From positions 244,828,843 to 244,892,842 of the forward strand of contig NC_090989.1 of the NCBI RefSeq assembly GCF_041146395.1: a stretch of 64,000 bases of DNA, given 5' to 3'. Of this stretch, positions 1 through 11,595 are shown in pieces. The DNA comes from Eulemur rufifrons (Eukaryota; Chordata; Mammalia; Primates; Lemuridae). Position numbers and translations under genes: made by a program. How positions within the stretch are numbered: the stretch's first letter is position 1; the number at the start of each line of letters is the position of its first letter. The notes under the pieces were generated by a model that worked only from the letters and a program-made list of their open reading frames with translations, did no database searches and was not told where the DNA came from.

Positions 1-157
1 CTCCTGTCTGTGTGATGCAGCCCCTTACCAGACACCAAAGGTCAGCGCCTTGATCTTAGATTTTTCAGCCTCCAGAACTGTGAGAAATGAATTTCTGTTC
101 TTTATAACTTTCCCAGAAAGTGGTATTCTGTTATAGCAGCACAAAACGAACTGAGCA
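1..157 (+). repeat. 3' end of a MaLR (MLT1/MST-type) LTR
   Basis: The stretch reads CAGACACC...GCCTTGATCTTAGA...CCTCCAGAACTGTGAGAAAT...TTATAGCAGCACAAAACG. This is the characteristic 3' end of MaLR LTRs of the MLT1/MST group, including the AATAAA-like region (AATGAATTTCTG) and a terminal CTGAGCA in place of the usual CTAAGACA. The 5' part lies outside the window. It is an ancient solo-LTR-type remnant and I see no internal proviral sequence after it. The subfamily is not assigned. Confidence 0.75.
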
Positions 158-207
158 TCTCTGTTTCTTTCTTTCTTTCTTTCTCTCTCTTTCTCTCTCT
201 CTCATTT
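158..207. repeat. CT/CTTT-rich simple repeat
   Basis: A run of TTTC units passes into CTCTCT. It sits between the LTR end and a minus-strand Alu monomer, so part of it may be the decayed tail of that Alu, which on this strand would appear as a pyrimidine run upstream of the element. Confidence 0.85.
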
Positions 208-235
208 TATTTTATATTTTTCATTTATTATGTTG

Positions 236-376
236 TGTTTTAGACACAGGACCTTGTTCTGTCACCCAGGCTCGAGGGCAGTGGTGAGATCATAGCTCAT
301 TGTTGTCTTGAACTGGGATCAAGCAATCCTGCCTCCACCTCCCGAGGCGCTGGTTTGTGCCACCACGTCCAGCTAT
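236..376 (-). mobile_element. Alu monomer (FLAM-like), minus strand
   Basis: The plus strand shows GACACAGGACCTTGTTCTGTCACCCAGGCT...TGCCTCCACCTCCCGAGGCGC...CCACCACGTCCAGCTA, the reverse complement of one Alu arm. No second arm follows; sequence switches directly to L1. It therefore looks like an old free monomer or a truncated dimer. Divergence from Alu consensus is high. Confidence 0.7.
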
Positions 377-2325
377 AGGTCTGCCAATGCTATATGAACA
401 GAAGTGGCAAGAGAGGGCATCCTTGCCTTGTTGTGATTTTAGAGGAAAAGCTTTCAGTCTTTTACCATTGAGTATGAAATGTGCTATGGACTTTTCATAT
501 ATGCCCTTTATTATGATGATATAGTTTCTTTCTATTCCTAGTTTTTTTTGAGTGTTGACTTTTTATCATGAAAGAGAATCTTGTCAAATGCTTTCTTCTG
601 CATCAATTGTGATGACTATATGGTTTTTGTCCTTCATTTTATTAATATGATGTAATTGATTTTCCTATGTGGAACCATTCTTGCTTTTCAAGAATAAATC
701 CCACTTGGTTATGGTATATAATCATTTTAATGTGCCGTTGAATTTGATATGCCAGTATTTTGATGAGGATTTTATAACAATATTCATCAGGGATATTAGT
801 CTGCAGTTTTCTTTTTTGTTGTCTTTGTCTGCCTTTAGTGTAAGGGTAATGCTAGCTTCATAGAATAAAATTTGCAGTGTTTTTTCCATTTTCTGGAGAG
901 TTTAAGAAGAGCTGATGGTGTTAATTCTGCTGTGTTTGTGGAATTCTCCAGTGCAGCATTTGGTTCTGAGCTTTTTTTGGTGGGGGGAGAGTGGGTTTTT
1001 GATTACTGATTTAATCTCTTTACTCATTATTGGTCTATTCAGATTTTGTATTTCTTCATGATTTAGTCTTGCTAGGTTGTTTGTTTCTATGAATTGATTT
1101 ATATTTTGTAGGTTATCCAAATTGTTGGTGCAAAATTGTTCATAGTATTTCCTTATAATTCTTTTTGTTTCTGTGGCATCAGTTGTAATGTCCCCAATGT
1201 CCCTCTTTCATTTTTGATTTTAGTTATTTGATTCTTCTCTCTCTTTTTTTAGTAAATCTAGCTAATGGTTTGTTAATTTTATTGATCTTCTAAAAAAAGT
1301 ATTTTTTTGTTTTTCTATTTTATCTGTTTTTAATCTCTGTTTTAATATTTATTATTTCCTTTCTTCTACTAGCCTTGGGTTTAGTTTGTTCTTTTTCTAG
1401 TTTCTTGTGGTATAAAATTAAGTTGTTGTGATTTTTTTTTTGAATATACACATTTATATCTATATACTTCCCTTTTTGCACTGCTTTTCCTACATCCCAC
1501 AAGTTTTGGGATGTTGTGTTTCCATTTGTATTTTTCTGAAGATATTTTATAATTTTCCTTTGATTTCTTATTTGATCCATTGGTGATTTAAGTATGTATT
1601 TTTTAATTTTCTACATATTTGTGGAAAGTGTGCTATTTGTTTCTAGTTTCATTTCATTGTGATTATAAAATATATTTGGTATGATTTCTATCTTTTTGAA
1701 TTATTTAAGATTTGTTTTGTGTCCTAACATATGATCTATTCAGAAGAATGTTCCATGTGCACTTGAGAAAAATTTATATTTTGCCATTGTTAGGTGGAGT
1801 GTTCTATATATGTCTCTTAGGTCCAGTTGTTCTATAGTGTTGTTTAAGTTCTCTATGTTCTTTTGACCTTATTTTGTTTTTTCTATTCATTATTGAAATT
1901 TGGGTATGAAAATGTCCTACTATTATTGTGTTGCTGTTTATTTCTCACTCTAATTCTGTCAATGTTTGCTTCATATATATATATTCAGGAGCTCTGAGGT
2001 TTGGGGCATAAATATTTATAATTATTATATTTTCTTGAAGAATTGACTCACCATTTTAATGGCCTCTGTCTCTTGGAACAGTTTTTGACTTAAAGTCTAT
2101 TTTTTCTGATATTAGTATAGCTAGCCCTGATCTCTTTTGTTTACAATTTGCATGGAATATCTTTTCCGATCCTTTCACTTTCAGACTATTTGTGTCCTTG
2201 GATTAAAAGTGAGTCTCTTGTGCAGCCTATAGTTGGATTTTGTTTTTTTGTCCATTTAGTGAGTCTAGGACTCTTGATTGTGGAATTTAATCCATTTACA
2301 TTTAAGGTAATTACTGACCAGAAAG
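377..2325 (-). mobile_element. Old L1 (L1M-type) ORF2 relic, minus strand
   Basis: The plus strand carries typical reversed L1 ORF2 landmarks in order: the segment beginning TGCCAATGCTATATGAACAG next to the RT catalytic region, then TCTTTACTCATTATTGGTCT, AATTTTATTGATCTTC, TTTGATCCATTGGTGATTTA, and finally the region ending CCATTTACATTTAAGG. The piece covers central RT back toward the endonuclease/RT linker. All frames are interrupted (longest about 86 codons), with many indels, so it is non-functional. Neither the 3' UTR nor the 5' end is present. High divergence suggests an early mammalian L1M subfamily. No target duplication is visible. Confidence 0.85.
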
Positions 2326-2429
2326 GAGTTGAACTTTTCCTGTTCAAATTACTGTACATTTTTTCTTTCCTGAGTGGACCCAGACGGATTCATCATTTAA
2401 TAACTTCCCCTAAGACTCTTTTTGTTCTC

Positions 2430-2535
2430 TCAATTCACACAGCACTTTGCTCATTTCAAGGCCTGTCTTCTCCATAGTATATAGCTGGTTCATAATAGAT
2501 GCTTAATAAATATATGTTGAGCAAATGAATGACAT
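2430..2535 (+). repeat. L2 3' end
   Basis: The tail GATGCTTAATAAATATATG followed by TTGAGCAAATGAATGA matches the conserved L2 3' end (…GCTCAATAAATGTTTGTTGAATGAATGA). Upstream similarity fades within about 70 bases. Confidence 0.55.
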
Positions 2536-3596
2536 CAATAAAACATTGCTCAACATTTGTCTGTTATGCACAATTGAAAAACTTCCTAAAATATTTACAA
2601 AGTTCATAAACATATTTTCCTGTTCAAATATAAGTGGATATTTTTCCCATATTTAAAAATTTATCTAAATTAGCCAATTTGTATAAAATATGAACATGTA
2701 TTAAAAATGTTAAATACAAAGATATAGGGACTTATTACTTATGTTACTTCAATGAAGCTAATCTTACAATCTATACAAGCTAGCACTTTAGAAAAACATT
2801 CAAATAGATAAAAAGCCAAAATTTAGTGTTCTTGTGTAGGTTCTTGCTTTCCACTAAAACAAACTTTTAATGTCTAGATCTTTCATAAAAATCATCTTTG
2901 TAGAGAATATCATAGTTATGGTATACTACTAACTTTACCTGAATGGCTTCTGACTCAGCTCTCTGGCAAAGGAGACTAGCAATAGTAACAGTTGGAGGAA
3001 CAAAAATTTAATAAGACCGTCTGCAAGAAAATAATGTTTAGAGAAATAACAACACCATATTTTTCCTTGGTTTTTAATGCCCATTTTGTCCTTCCTGCCA
3101 TACTTGGAAAAGTAGGAAATCCACTGTACTTCTCAGGAAGAAGATAATAGAGAAGAACAAACACACAAAATATATTTTTTTTAAATTTGTGTCAGGCATA
3201 AAATAATAAACTTTGGAAGATGATATGATTATTCAGAATGAGTGTTCCTCATTAACGTTATTTCAAAACTGTAAAACTAGATGAAGCTTTCCTGGACTGG
3301 AGGAGGGAAGAGAGAGAGTTATACAAGGAGAGAAAAACTCATAATTTAGTGAGTTCTTTGGTGAGAATCCTTACCATGTCCTTTCTCTGCTAAATGCTAG
3401 TCATTAGAAATGCCAGAAAACTCGCAATGTGAGTTGAGCTAATCAGAATAAAGATGATTGAAAATTTCTAATATAATTTTTATAAATAAGTATAATTATA
3501 TATAATTTTATAAATATAAATTTTAATATAAAATGAGCTAATCAGAATCAATTTCAGGTCCAAATCAAGAGTACAATCTTCAATAATTCTTTAATT
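2536..3596. other. A/T-rich sequence without recognised elements
   Basis: No gene, RNA or repeat family is recognised. It contains one notable small structure: two perfect 15-base copies of TGAGCTAATCAGAAT at 3435-3449 and 3534-3548, bracketing an 84-base nearly pure A/T segment. Confidence 0.6.
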
Positions 3597-3900
3597 GGCT
3601 GAGTGCAATGGCTCACGCCTGTAATCCCAGCACTTTGGGAGGCTGAGATGGGAGGATTATTTGATTCCAGGAGTTCAAAACCAGCCCGGGCAACATAGAG
3701 AGACCCCTTCTCTACAAAACATAACACAAATTAGCTGGGTGTGGTGGAGCACACCTTTAGTTCCAGCTACTTAGAAGCTGAAGCAGGAGGATCTCTTGAC
3801 CTTAGGAGTTCAAGGCTACAGTAAGCTAAGATCACACCACTGCACTCCAGCCTGAGTGACAGAATGAAACCCTGTCTACAAAAAAAAAAAAAAAAAAAAA
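3597..3900 (+). mobile_element. Alu dimer, AluJ-like (old)
   Basis: Full-length dimer from GGCTGAGTGCAATGGCTCAC to a 22-base A tail. Both arms are present (GCTGAGATGGGAGGATTATTT and GCTGAAGCAGGAGGATCTC). The linker is a short A/C-rich stretch (CTACAAAACATAACACAAATT), not the long lemur-type linker, and divergence is high. This is consistent with an old insertion predating the strepsirrhine-specific Alus elsewhere in the window. No convincing target duplication was found. Confidence 0.9.
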
Positions 3901-4041
3901 CTGTAATTTTTTTCATCAATTAAGGTATGCTCAGACCAATTTTCAGTGAAGAACGTGGCTTAGGATATAAAATTAAGGGCAAGAATCTCCCACCAAAAGC
4001 TGAAATGCTCAAGTTATCTTGTAACTAAGTCTGGATAAAGA

Positions 4042-4082
<41 letters not shown>

Positions 4083-4838
4083 TTAAAATTTATATATATC
4101 ATCTATATGTATAATCTATATATCTACATCATCTATATTTGTATCTCTCTACATATATAGATATAGGTATATATGATCTCAAAAAGAAGAGTGGATGCCA
4201 CTATTGGCATACAGAGTTTAAGAAACTGGCAATACTCAAAAACTATACAGGGATTAAAATGCCTGGAACTGTTCAAGATCACCAAAAAAAAGGAACTTTT
4301 ACTCAGATCCCCATCTCTACAAGCATGAAGCAGTTCTCACCCTGTGTGTACATTTCAACAAAGAAAGAGCAAATGGAAGGCCATGCAGGAGGAGGAGCCA
4401 GGAACATAGAGACTGACAGACTGAAGAACAGCTATGGGGGAGCCTTACTGGGGATTCACCTAGGAACATTACCCAGAAGATTTTAGAATATCTATGGAAC
4501 AGTAACTATGCCTCCTATTCTTCCCTTTTTAATGGAAGCATTTATTGTGATGATTTTGTCTTTGTCTCACAACCGTGTGTGTCTGTTTTGTTTTCTTTGG
4601 CAGGGGTGGGGGGGTGGGGGAAGGGACAAATAGTCTGACATTCCATTTCATAAACCCCAGATCAAGGGGAGCCATATTGACCCAGATGTAGAAAGTATTA
4701 CAAAATCCTAGATTTGAGCCTTCCTAGTGGAAGAGTAAATATGTCCTGTGCTTTAAAGGAAAGGAAATACAAATTTGTAACCAAACATTAGTGTGTTATA
4801 AATTGTATTATTATTTCTAATTATTTGCTGACCCACCT
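3901..4838. other. Unique sequence with a (CT)n run and TA-rich block
   Basis: An uninterrupted (CT)n run of about 31 bases occupies 4046-4076, continuing into GTGTG and a TATATATC/ATCTATAT-rich block to about 4175. A G-rich cluster lies at 4603-4625. A 115-codon open frame at 4139-4486 starts in the simple repeat and shows no recognisable domain, so it is not called as a gene. Confidence 0.6.
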
Positions 4839-5115
4839 GTAATAGAATTATACATCCCTACCCATTGTCATGTGACTTGTACTGCCTTTCTGTGAGGGAA
4901 ATTCTCCTTATCCCATTGGCATAAGATCCAATCATGTGACTTGCTTTGGTCAGTGAAATAATAGAAGAGGTATCATAGGTTATTCTGAACATAAGCTTTA
5001 AGATCTATCTTACGATCCTTCTAGCTATCTTTCATTTTACTCTGTGCCCCTAAAATAACGTGTCCCAAAAAAAGGCTAATCTTTCAGCCAGATTCCAGAA
5101 TACAAAGAAATCCCA
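4839..5115 (+). repeat. Probable ancient interspersed repeat, family unassigned
   Basis: The block from ATAGAATTATACATCCC through CATGTGACTTGCTTTGG to TTTCAGCCAGATTCC resembles a widely dispersed mammalian repeat that I recognise by its CATGTGACTTGCTTTGGYCA core but cannot name with confidence. It is probably an LTR-type relic. The strand is nominal. Confidence 0.35.
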
Positions 5116-5263
5116 GTCAAATGAAATATAATGAAATATACTTAGTATCATGTCTAGTCCAGAATGTTAAAAATATAGAGACGCTAATGCCCTAGCCACT
5201 AATAAACTAGGAAAATCTAACAATTTAAATTTTATCCAATGATATATATCTCCTTTTTTATAT

Positions 5264-5539
5264 CATGATATAAGAGAGATATATTTGCTTTTCATCCCTC
5301 GTTCCTGGTACAGAGCTCCTAAAATTCTTGTAATTTCCTGAGGGATAAGGGTGAGAGGATTGTTTTAAGAATCCCCTTTCAAACATACCTGAGTTTATAT
5401 TAATAAGTTGACTCCTGGTGGACCCCTAGATAGCTTCAGAATGGGATGTTGCCCAGAGGAACCCACCATGTGATATGAGGGTTGGAACATGGAGCCCAGC
5501 CCTGACCTGGATTAAGGATGGGGCTGGAGATTGAGTCAC
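5264..5539 (-). mobile_element. Split LTR, 3' portion (minus strand)
   Basis: Reversed, this piece matches the final roughly 270 bases of the LTR copies at 5540-6361 and 27265-28140: TTCCTGGTACAGAGCTCCTAAAA, then CTAGATAGCTTCAGAATGGG, then TGTGATATGAGGGTTGGAA. It stops at GAGATTGAGTCAC. The rest of the same LTR resumes at 6362 with ATCACCAATAGC, so the LTR was interrupted by the plus-strand copy between them. The family is an ancient mammalian ERV LTR whose Repbase name I cannot fix. Confidence 0.7.
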
Positions 5540-6361
5540 TGTTTGAAATAGGAAAACCAAATTGTTTTTCTTGTACTCACATAGTTAATACAGTACAGAA
5601 CACTTCCGTCAGCAGTGGATGTGTTGTGGGGGGTTCCCCACATACTAAACAATTTCCCAGGGGACACCAACTCAGTGTCCTACAATTTAATTCTGATGTT
5701 ATCTACTTAGCATTAACATCAGATCCCACAGGTTAAGGACTCAGTCCTACAAGACTGCCTCCACTTCAGATGCCAATCATGAGACCCAGTTTGTTTACCT
5801 GTGCTTCTCACAGATCAGCTATAAATCAAGAGTCCCACAACCTCCTATTCAGGTTTGATTAATTTGCTGGAGAAATCAGGGAAACACTTTATTCACTATT
5901 GAACAGCCAGAGAAAGAGAAGCGCAAGGCAAGATACGGATGTGTGAAGGGGTGTGAAGCTTTCATGGCCTCTTTGAGTGCATCATTCTTTCATCACCTCC
6001 ACATGTTTAGCAATCCAGAAACTCTCCAAATCCTGTCATTAGGTTTTTATGGAGGCTTCATTATATAGGCACGATTGATTAAATCATTGACCATTGGTGA
6101 TCAGCTCATCCTTCAGCCCCTCCCCCTCTGGAGGTGGTGAGAGGGAGATTGAAAGTTCCAACCCTCTAATCACAGCGTTGGTTTCCCTGGCAACCAGCTC
6201 CCCATCCTGAGGCTATTCAGGTACCCCTTGGCCATCAGTCATTTTATTAGCATACAAAAAGACACAGGGCTTTGGAGATTCTAAGTGTTTTAGGAGCTGT
6301 GTGCCAGGAATCTGGGATGAAGTCCAAATACATATTTCTTATTTTAAATCAAAATGTCACA
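5540..6361 (+). mobile_element. Solo LTR inserted into a same-family LTR
   Basis: The element starts TGTTTGAAAT and ends AATGTCACA, giving TG...CA termini. It is flanked by GTCAC (5535-5539) and ATCAC (6362-6366), an imperfect 5-base target duplication. It aligns along its length with the copy at 27265-28140: shared blocks include CAGATCCCACAGGTTAAGG, TTTGATTAATTTGCT, CCATTGGTGATCAGCT and GAAAGTTCCAACCC. A TATA-like GCTATAAATC lies near 5818. Internal deletions relative to the other copy remove part of the central TTATTATAAAGG region. No gag/pol/env sequence is adjacent, so it is a recombined solo LTR. Confidence 0.7.
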
Positions 6362-6893
6362 ATCACCAATAGCTAATAATTTAGTTAATCATGCTTAGGT
6401 AATGAAACCCCCATAAAACCCACTAACCTACAGGGTTTGGAGAGCTTCTGTATTGGGAGGGCAGGACACCCCAATTCCCTGGTGACAGAGCTCTTATGCT
6501 CAAGACCCTCTCAGACCTTGCCCTTGTTCATTTGTACCCTTTATAATATCCTTTATAATAAACTGTAAAATAGTAAGTAAACTGTTTTCTCTGAGTTCTG
6601 TGAGCCATTCTAGCAAATTATTCAACCCAAGGAAGGGTTCATGGGAACCCCCAATTTATGGCCAGTTGATCAGAAGTACAAGAGATGCAGGACTTGTGAT
6701 TGGTGTGGGAAGTGGGGGATATCTTGTGGAGCTGAGCCTTTAATGTGTGGAGTCTGAAATTAAACCGGGTAATTAGTATCTGAATTGAATCAAATTGTTG
6801 GACACCCAGTTGGTATTTGGAGAGTTAGAGTATTGGTTCCTGGTATGAAAAAAAAGCCAACACAGTTCATGTCAGAAGTGTTATGAATAGGAA
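6362..6893 (-). mobile_element. Split LTR, 5' portion (minus strand)
   Basis: Reverse complement of this segment matches the first roughly 530 bases of the same LTR family: CTTCTGAC...GGGTGTCCAACAATTTGATT...CACAAGATATCCCCCACTTC...TTTATTATAAAGGATATTA...TGATTAACTAAAT...GCTATTGGTGAT. It begins exactly where the inserted plus-strand LTR ends and continues the interrupted element at 5264-5539. Together the two halves give about 810 bases, close to the family length seen in the other copies. Confidence 0.75.
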
Positions 6894-8554
6894 TGATTTA
6901 TAACATTTTATCCCTAATATTGACCTTAATCCATAAATCTTTATTGAGCTTTAATATATTTTCAGATTATTAACTTCTGTAGCGAACCATCAATGTTCAC
7001 TAATATTGCTTATATTTTCCTGAGTAACACATGTTAGATTATCCAGATCAACAAACGTCTGCTAAGGCTTCCCTGAGGTACTTGAGAGTTTAGAACAAAG
7101 CTAAGACATGTAGTCCACGCTCTTAGAGCTAATGATCTCCTATTTAACATTCACAGGAAGAGCAAAGTATCAGAATAGAACTAATTTTCTAAAAGGATTG
7201 AGGAAAAGTAATCAAGCATAGTATTCTAGGAGGCAACAATAACAATTTTAAAGTAAATTGCAAATTGTTAAGATGAGTTCTAAGTAAGAAAAGTCAATAG
7301 ACATTGGTAACATGCTGAGATACTGTATAAATGGCATTGAGTCAGTGAGAATCTTGTGAATAAAGCCTGCTGATTTAGGTCAATGTTGAGAAATACTGAA
7401 AAAAGAACAATAAAGATGATAATCCTTAAAATCTTTATTCTTCTACTATATGACAGTGATCATCCCAGTCTCCTAGTTGTGGCAAAAAAGGAGCTCAAAG
7501 ATTAGCACTTGAATTTTCATCACACCTTTATGAACCTAGAAATAGGAAATGTGTCTTTTTAATCATTATAAAAACTGAATTATATGCATGATTTTAACTT
7601 TCCAAAGTTTATAATTTAGTAAGAATTGGCCATTCTCAAAAACATGTTAAAGCATTTATTTTTTTAACCTATCTTTCTTCTTATCATATCATGAGCCCTG
7701 TTCAGCCAAGGGCTGCGTCTTTTCTTTTTATAATGTTTTTATAAGTCAAGATTTAGCACTATGCCCAGAAAAGAAAAGATACTTACAAATAGTAAATGCG
7801 GGATGATTGAATTGATGAATTTAAGACTAGTCATATTCTCTCTAACCCTTCTCCTATAAGTAACATACACATATTATACGTATGGAAATATCTCATCATT
7901 CTTTCTTTAAATAAGTTATTGATGCATTGAGCTTTATAAGTAGTGAGTGAATGTTGAAGTATTGGCTTATCTACTTTTCTTCTATGAATAAACTTTTATA
8001 GGACTCAATATCCTTAATTGTGAAATTAAGAATACTCTTTAATAGTGAAATTATGAACATGCTTTGTATGGCAGTGCAAAAGTGTTTCCAATAACCTATT
8101 TATCGTTTATTTCCAGGGCAAAAAATTTACTGTTTCCAAAGAAAAGACAATCACTTGTAGCAGTTGGAAATTTTTTAGTGAAAAAAATAAACAAGATATT
8201 TTGCTGTTTCTTCTATAAAGTTCTAAAGAGGCCCAATTGCTGAAACATATTTACAAAGCATGCCATAGTAAGAAACAGAACAAATGTTATGATAGGCAAC
8301 TGAGGCATTAGGTGTTGCAGGACAGAACTAGAAAACACTTCTATGATGCTATATTATGCCATGCCCACTAGTGTTAATTAGAACACCAAATTCTCTTCCT
8401 GAGCCAATATTTACATTTCCTTTGACTGGATCTATTATATACTATTTTTCCAATCTATTACTACTTAGAAATAGCTTTGATAAAGAGACACTATAGAAAA
8501 ATGGAAAAGACCAGTATTGGGAATAAAGACTTGGGGATAGGAAGAAGGAATAGG
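6894..8554. other. Unique sequence with one L2 scrap
   Basis: No gene or RNA is recognised. An L2 3'-end fragment is listed separately at 7670-7825. The remainder is A/T-rich with no open frame of interest. Confidence 0.55.
7670..7825 (+). repeat. L2 3' end fragment
   Basis: GAGCCCTGTTCAGCCAAGGGCTGCGTC corresponds to the L2 GAGCTCCTTGAGGGCAGGG block (separated here by substitutions), and TTAGCACTATGCCCAGAAA...AATAGTAAATGCGGGATGATTGAATTGATGAAT is the decayed L2 terminus. Confidence 0.55.
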
Positions 8555-8760
8555 AATTAACATTTGTTCAATAACGGATCACATGCCAAGTGTTCTTACA
8601 AATATTCCCTAATCCAATTTAATCCTTCCAACAACCTAGAGATAAATGTAGTTGTAGTCCACTCTGAAAGGTAGGAAATAGGTTCAGAGAGGTGATGGAA
8701 ACTGCTAGATGTAACACAGCTATTTTGTTGCTGTGCAAGGACGTAAATGCAGATCTGTTT
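8555..8760 (+). repeat. MIR SINE
   Basis: The order ACATGCCAAGTGTTCTTACA, TTTAATCCTTCCAACAACC, AGGAAATAGGTTCAGAGAGG, ATGTAACACAGCTA follows the MIR consensus from the tRNA-derived end through the core. The A/G-rich core is well preserved. Confidence 0.8.
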
Positions 8761-10955
8761 TATGCCAGTTTCCAAACTGTTCCTGTTTCTGCTGCTAATG
8801 AACTATATGACCTTTTGGGAGTGACATTCCCAAAGTCTATGCTTTGGTTTCCTATTCTGTTGCATTTGGATAATACCATTGATCTGGGTGTTTTTAAGAG
8901 TTGTTTTGATGATAAAGTGAGATAAAGTCTTGAATGCATTTTTTATCAAACAAGCACTATGCAGTATGTGTTACTTATAACTCAGTCGATTTACAGTGCT
9001 TACAGTGGAGGGAGGGCCACTGTATTAGCACTCTTAGCTTCTCTTTGCCTCCTTATACACACATTTAGCACATGTAAAGCCACATAATCTAACTTTGTTA
9101 CCACTAACAATAAAGCTAAAATATGATGTTTATATGCCTAGATCCTTTTTCTCTCTCAGTTGTTTCCAAACTTAACAGGGAGGGGGTTATTCTTTTTTCT
9201 TTTACCAAAATTCATTATTGCCATCCCTGTTGACTCATCCTTCACTTTCAAGCACCAATTAGTGGATATAAACCCCTTGAAAGTGTCATATTTTGGACAA
9301 TGGACATGATTTTTTAACCTCATCATTAATATCTATTTTAAAGGAGTTATATTTAGTAACTTAAACCTTGAGTCTTACAAACAAGTTAGACACTTTGCAT
9401 TAGCAAACATGAAAAAATGTTTGCAGACGTATTTTAAACAAATGTACACTTGTATTGTTTCTTTAGGCACTAAACTTTAGTATTTGGTAGCAATAAAATA
9501 TACTTACAAGCTTTGGAAATAGATGGAAAATTAAACATATAGTTATTAAAATATTCTCTATAATATATTTTCTTAATGAGTTTGAGCTTTTTATGGAATT
9601 TAATGTGATAGTTAAATAAACTAAATTGCAAAAAAATGGTAGAGGTTTAGTAGGCAACATCTTATATACATGAAATCTTAAGTAATGCCTATCATGTAAA
9701 AATATATCCAGATTTATAAATATATTTAAAAATTCTTACTAATCACAAAGTAAAATAATAACAAATATGACTCTTTGCTGTATATTAACTGTTACTAAGA
9801 CAAGATTTCTAACTATCTGGAGAAATATTTTTCTTTTGGAATGTTCATATTTCCTTTTATTAATTTGAGGTAATGAAAACGTCCTAATTACACTTACATT
9901 CTTAGGTATCTGTCAAACGCTTAAAGGTTTAAGTTGATATAATTGGGCTACGTATACCCATTTTAGTATATATCCAGATGTGGACAGCAGGAATATAGTA
10001 AGTACCAAGTCTCTGACAAATTTTCATAATACCTTTTAAATTTCCTGTGACGTTAAAATCTTTGACGTAGAGTAAGTTTGAAGGCCCAGTTTAGGTGATA
10101 CTTAAATATCATTCAGAGAATTATAAAATTTTAGATTTTTAAGGAACTATAAAGATCATTTAGTTTACTAATGTGTCAAATTTAATCATTTGCGTATCCC
10201 CTTTGGGGTTTTCCCCTTATCTTTTTATCATCTGTATTATATATACCTGATATTTTTCAAAGAATTGTTTTATTACAAAATGAATAAATAAAAATATACA
10301 TATTTTAAAATAATATTATATCAATGTATTAAATTGTTTTAAAACAATCTTATATCAATGTTTTAATAGAATATTAATTCATTTAAGATAAATTAATATT
10401 AAAATAAATTATTTATATAAAATAAATTATAATTAAAATAAACTTTATGTGTTTATATATATAAAACACAGACCCTCTAAGTCATCTCTATTATAGCAGT
10501 ATTATATATACTGTAATTAATAATCTTCTAATAACTCATTGTGTTTACCTCACTGTACTCCATAATGGGATACCTTTGAGAACAAAGATGAGCAAATATC
10601 TGTATTCCTGTAGTATTAATATTTGCTTGCTGAACATAGTTCTACACATTAAAGTTATATAAAAGACAGTAAATATTGCTTCCTAATACTGTAATAGCTT
10701 TTAAAATATATTTAAATGGAGATTTAGAAATTACCAGATTATTTAAAACAAATAAATTACTTCATTGGTAAACCATGAAAAGATATACTCAACAAGAAAA
10801 GCGAGTATATAAGAGTGCTCTCTAGTCACGGGATCACAAAGATTGAGCAATGATGAACATGGTTACATATTGTCACAAGTTTTGGCATGAGTGCCTAACA
10901 GTTTGACACTATACTCAGTTGAAAAAGCTTCTTGATAACTCATTGCTTTATGTGC

Positions 10956-10984
10956 AAAAAAAAAAAAAAAAAAAGCTTTTTTTT
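10956..10984. repeat. A19-GC-T8 homopolymer palindrome
   Basis: Nineteen A residues are followed by GC and eight T residues, so the last eighteen bases form a perfect self-complementary A8GCT8 unit centred on AAGCTT. The sequence 5' of it is not a recognisable SINE. Confidence 0.85.
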
Positions 10985-11561
10985 GTAAAATGCTACTCAA
11001 AAGACTATTCACATAAACAAAACAATACTACTTCTTGGAGAACTTTTCTTCCCTATTGCAAAATATCCCTTTTTAAAGAAATGGCACATAGAACAGTGAC
11101 TCCTGGCCCTGTTCATTCCAGATGGATAGATTTTCAGCACCTTCACTATTTCCTTCCCAAACTTACAATGACAATGGCTACTGAGGAGCTAGTGAACAAG
11201 CATGAAATGAGTGTCGGATGAGAGAATCTACAGACTCTTATCTTTATACTTACAACTTGACAGCCCTCTCTCAGAACACCTACCTGCATGTTCACTATAC
11301 TTCAAAATCCTTCATACTCTAAGCCCCTCAAATATATGTACACATAAGCCCAGTAAGTTGAATATGGATATAAATATAAAATTTCCTAAGTTTCATAAAA
11401 AGATCAATTTTCTTGGAATCTTCACTCAAAGAATCAGAGTAAAAAGGCCTGTAAATTACCTAATGTCAGGAACAGACACTTAGTGAAGGATTCATTTGTC
11501 TCTACATTCTTGTTTATTCTAAGAGTTTCATTCTGATCTACAGTTTTATTCTTATTTAAAC

Positions 11562-11595
11562 ACACACACATGCACACAACACACACACACACACT
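11562..11595. repeat. (CA)n microsatellite
   Basis: An interrupted CA repeat: two CA tracts separated by TG and by a missing C (CACATGCACACAACACAC). Confidence 0.9.

Noticed and set aside
4139..4486. A 115-codon frame as a small gene
   Set aside because: It begins in simple TA/CT sequence, has no domain and no exon-like boundaries.
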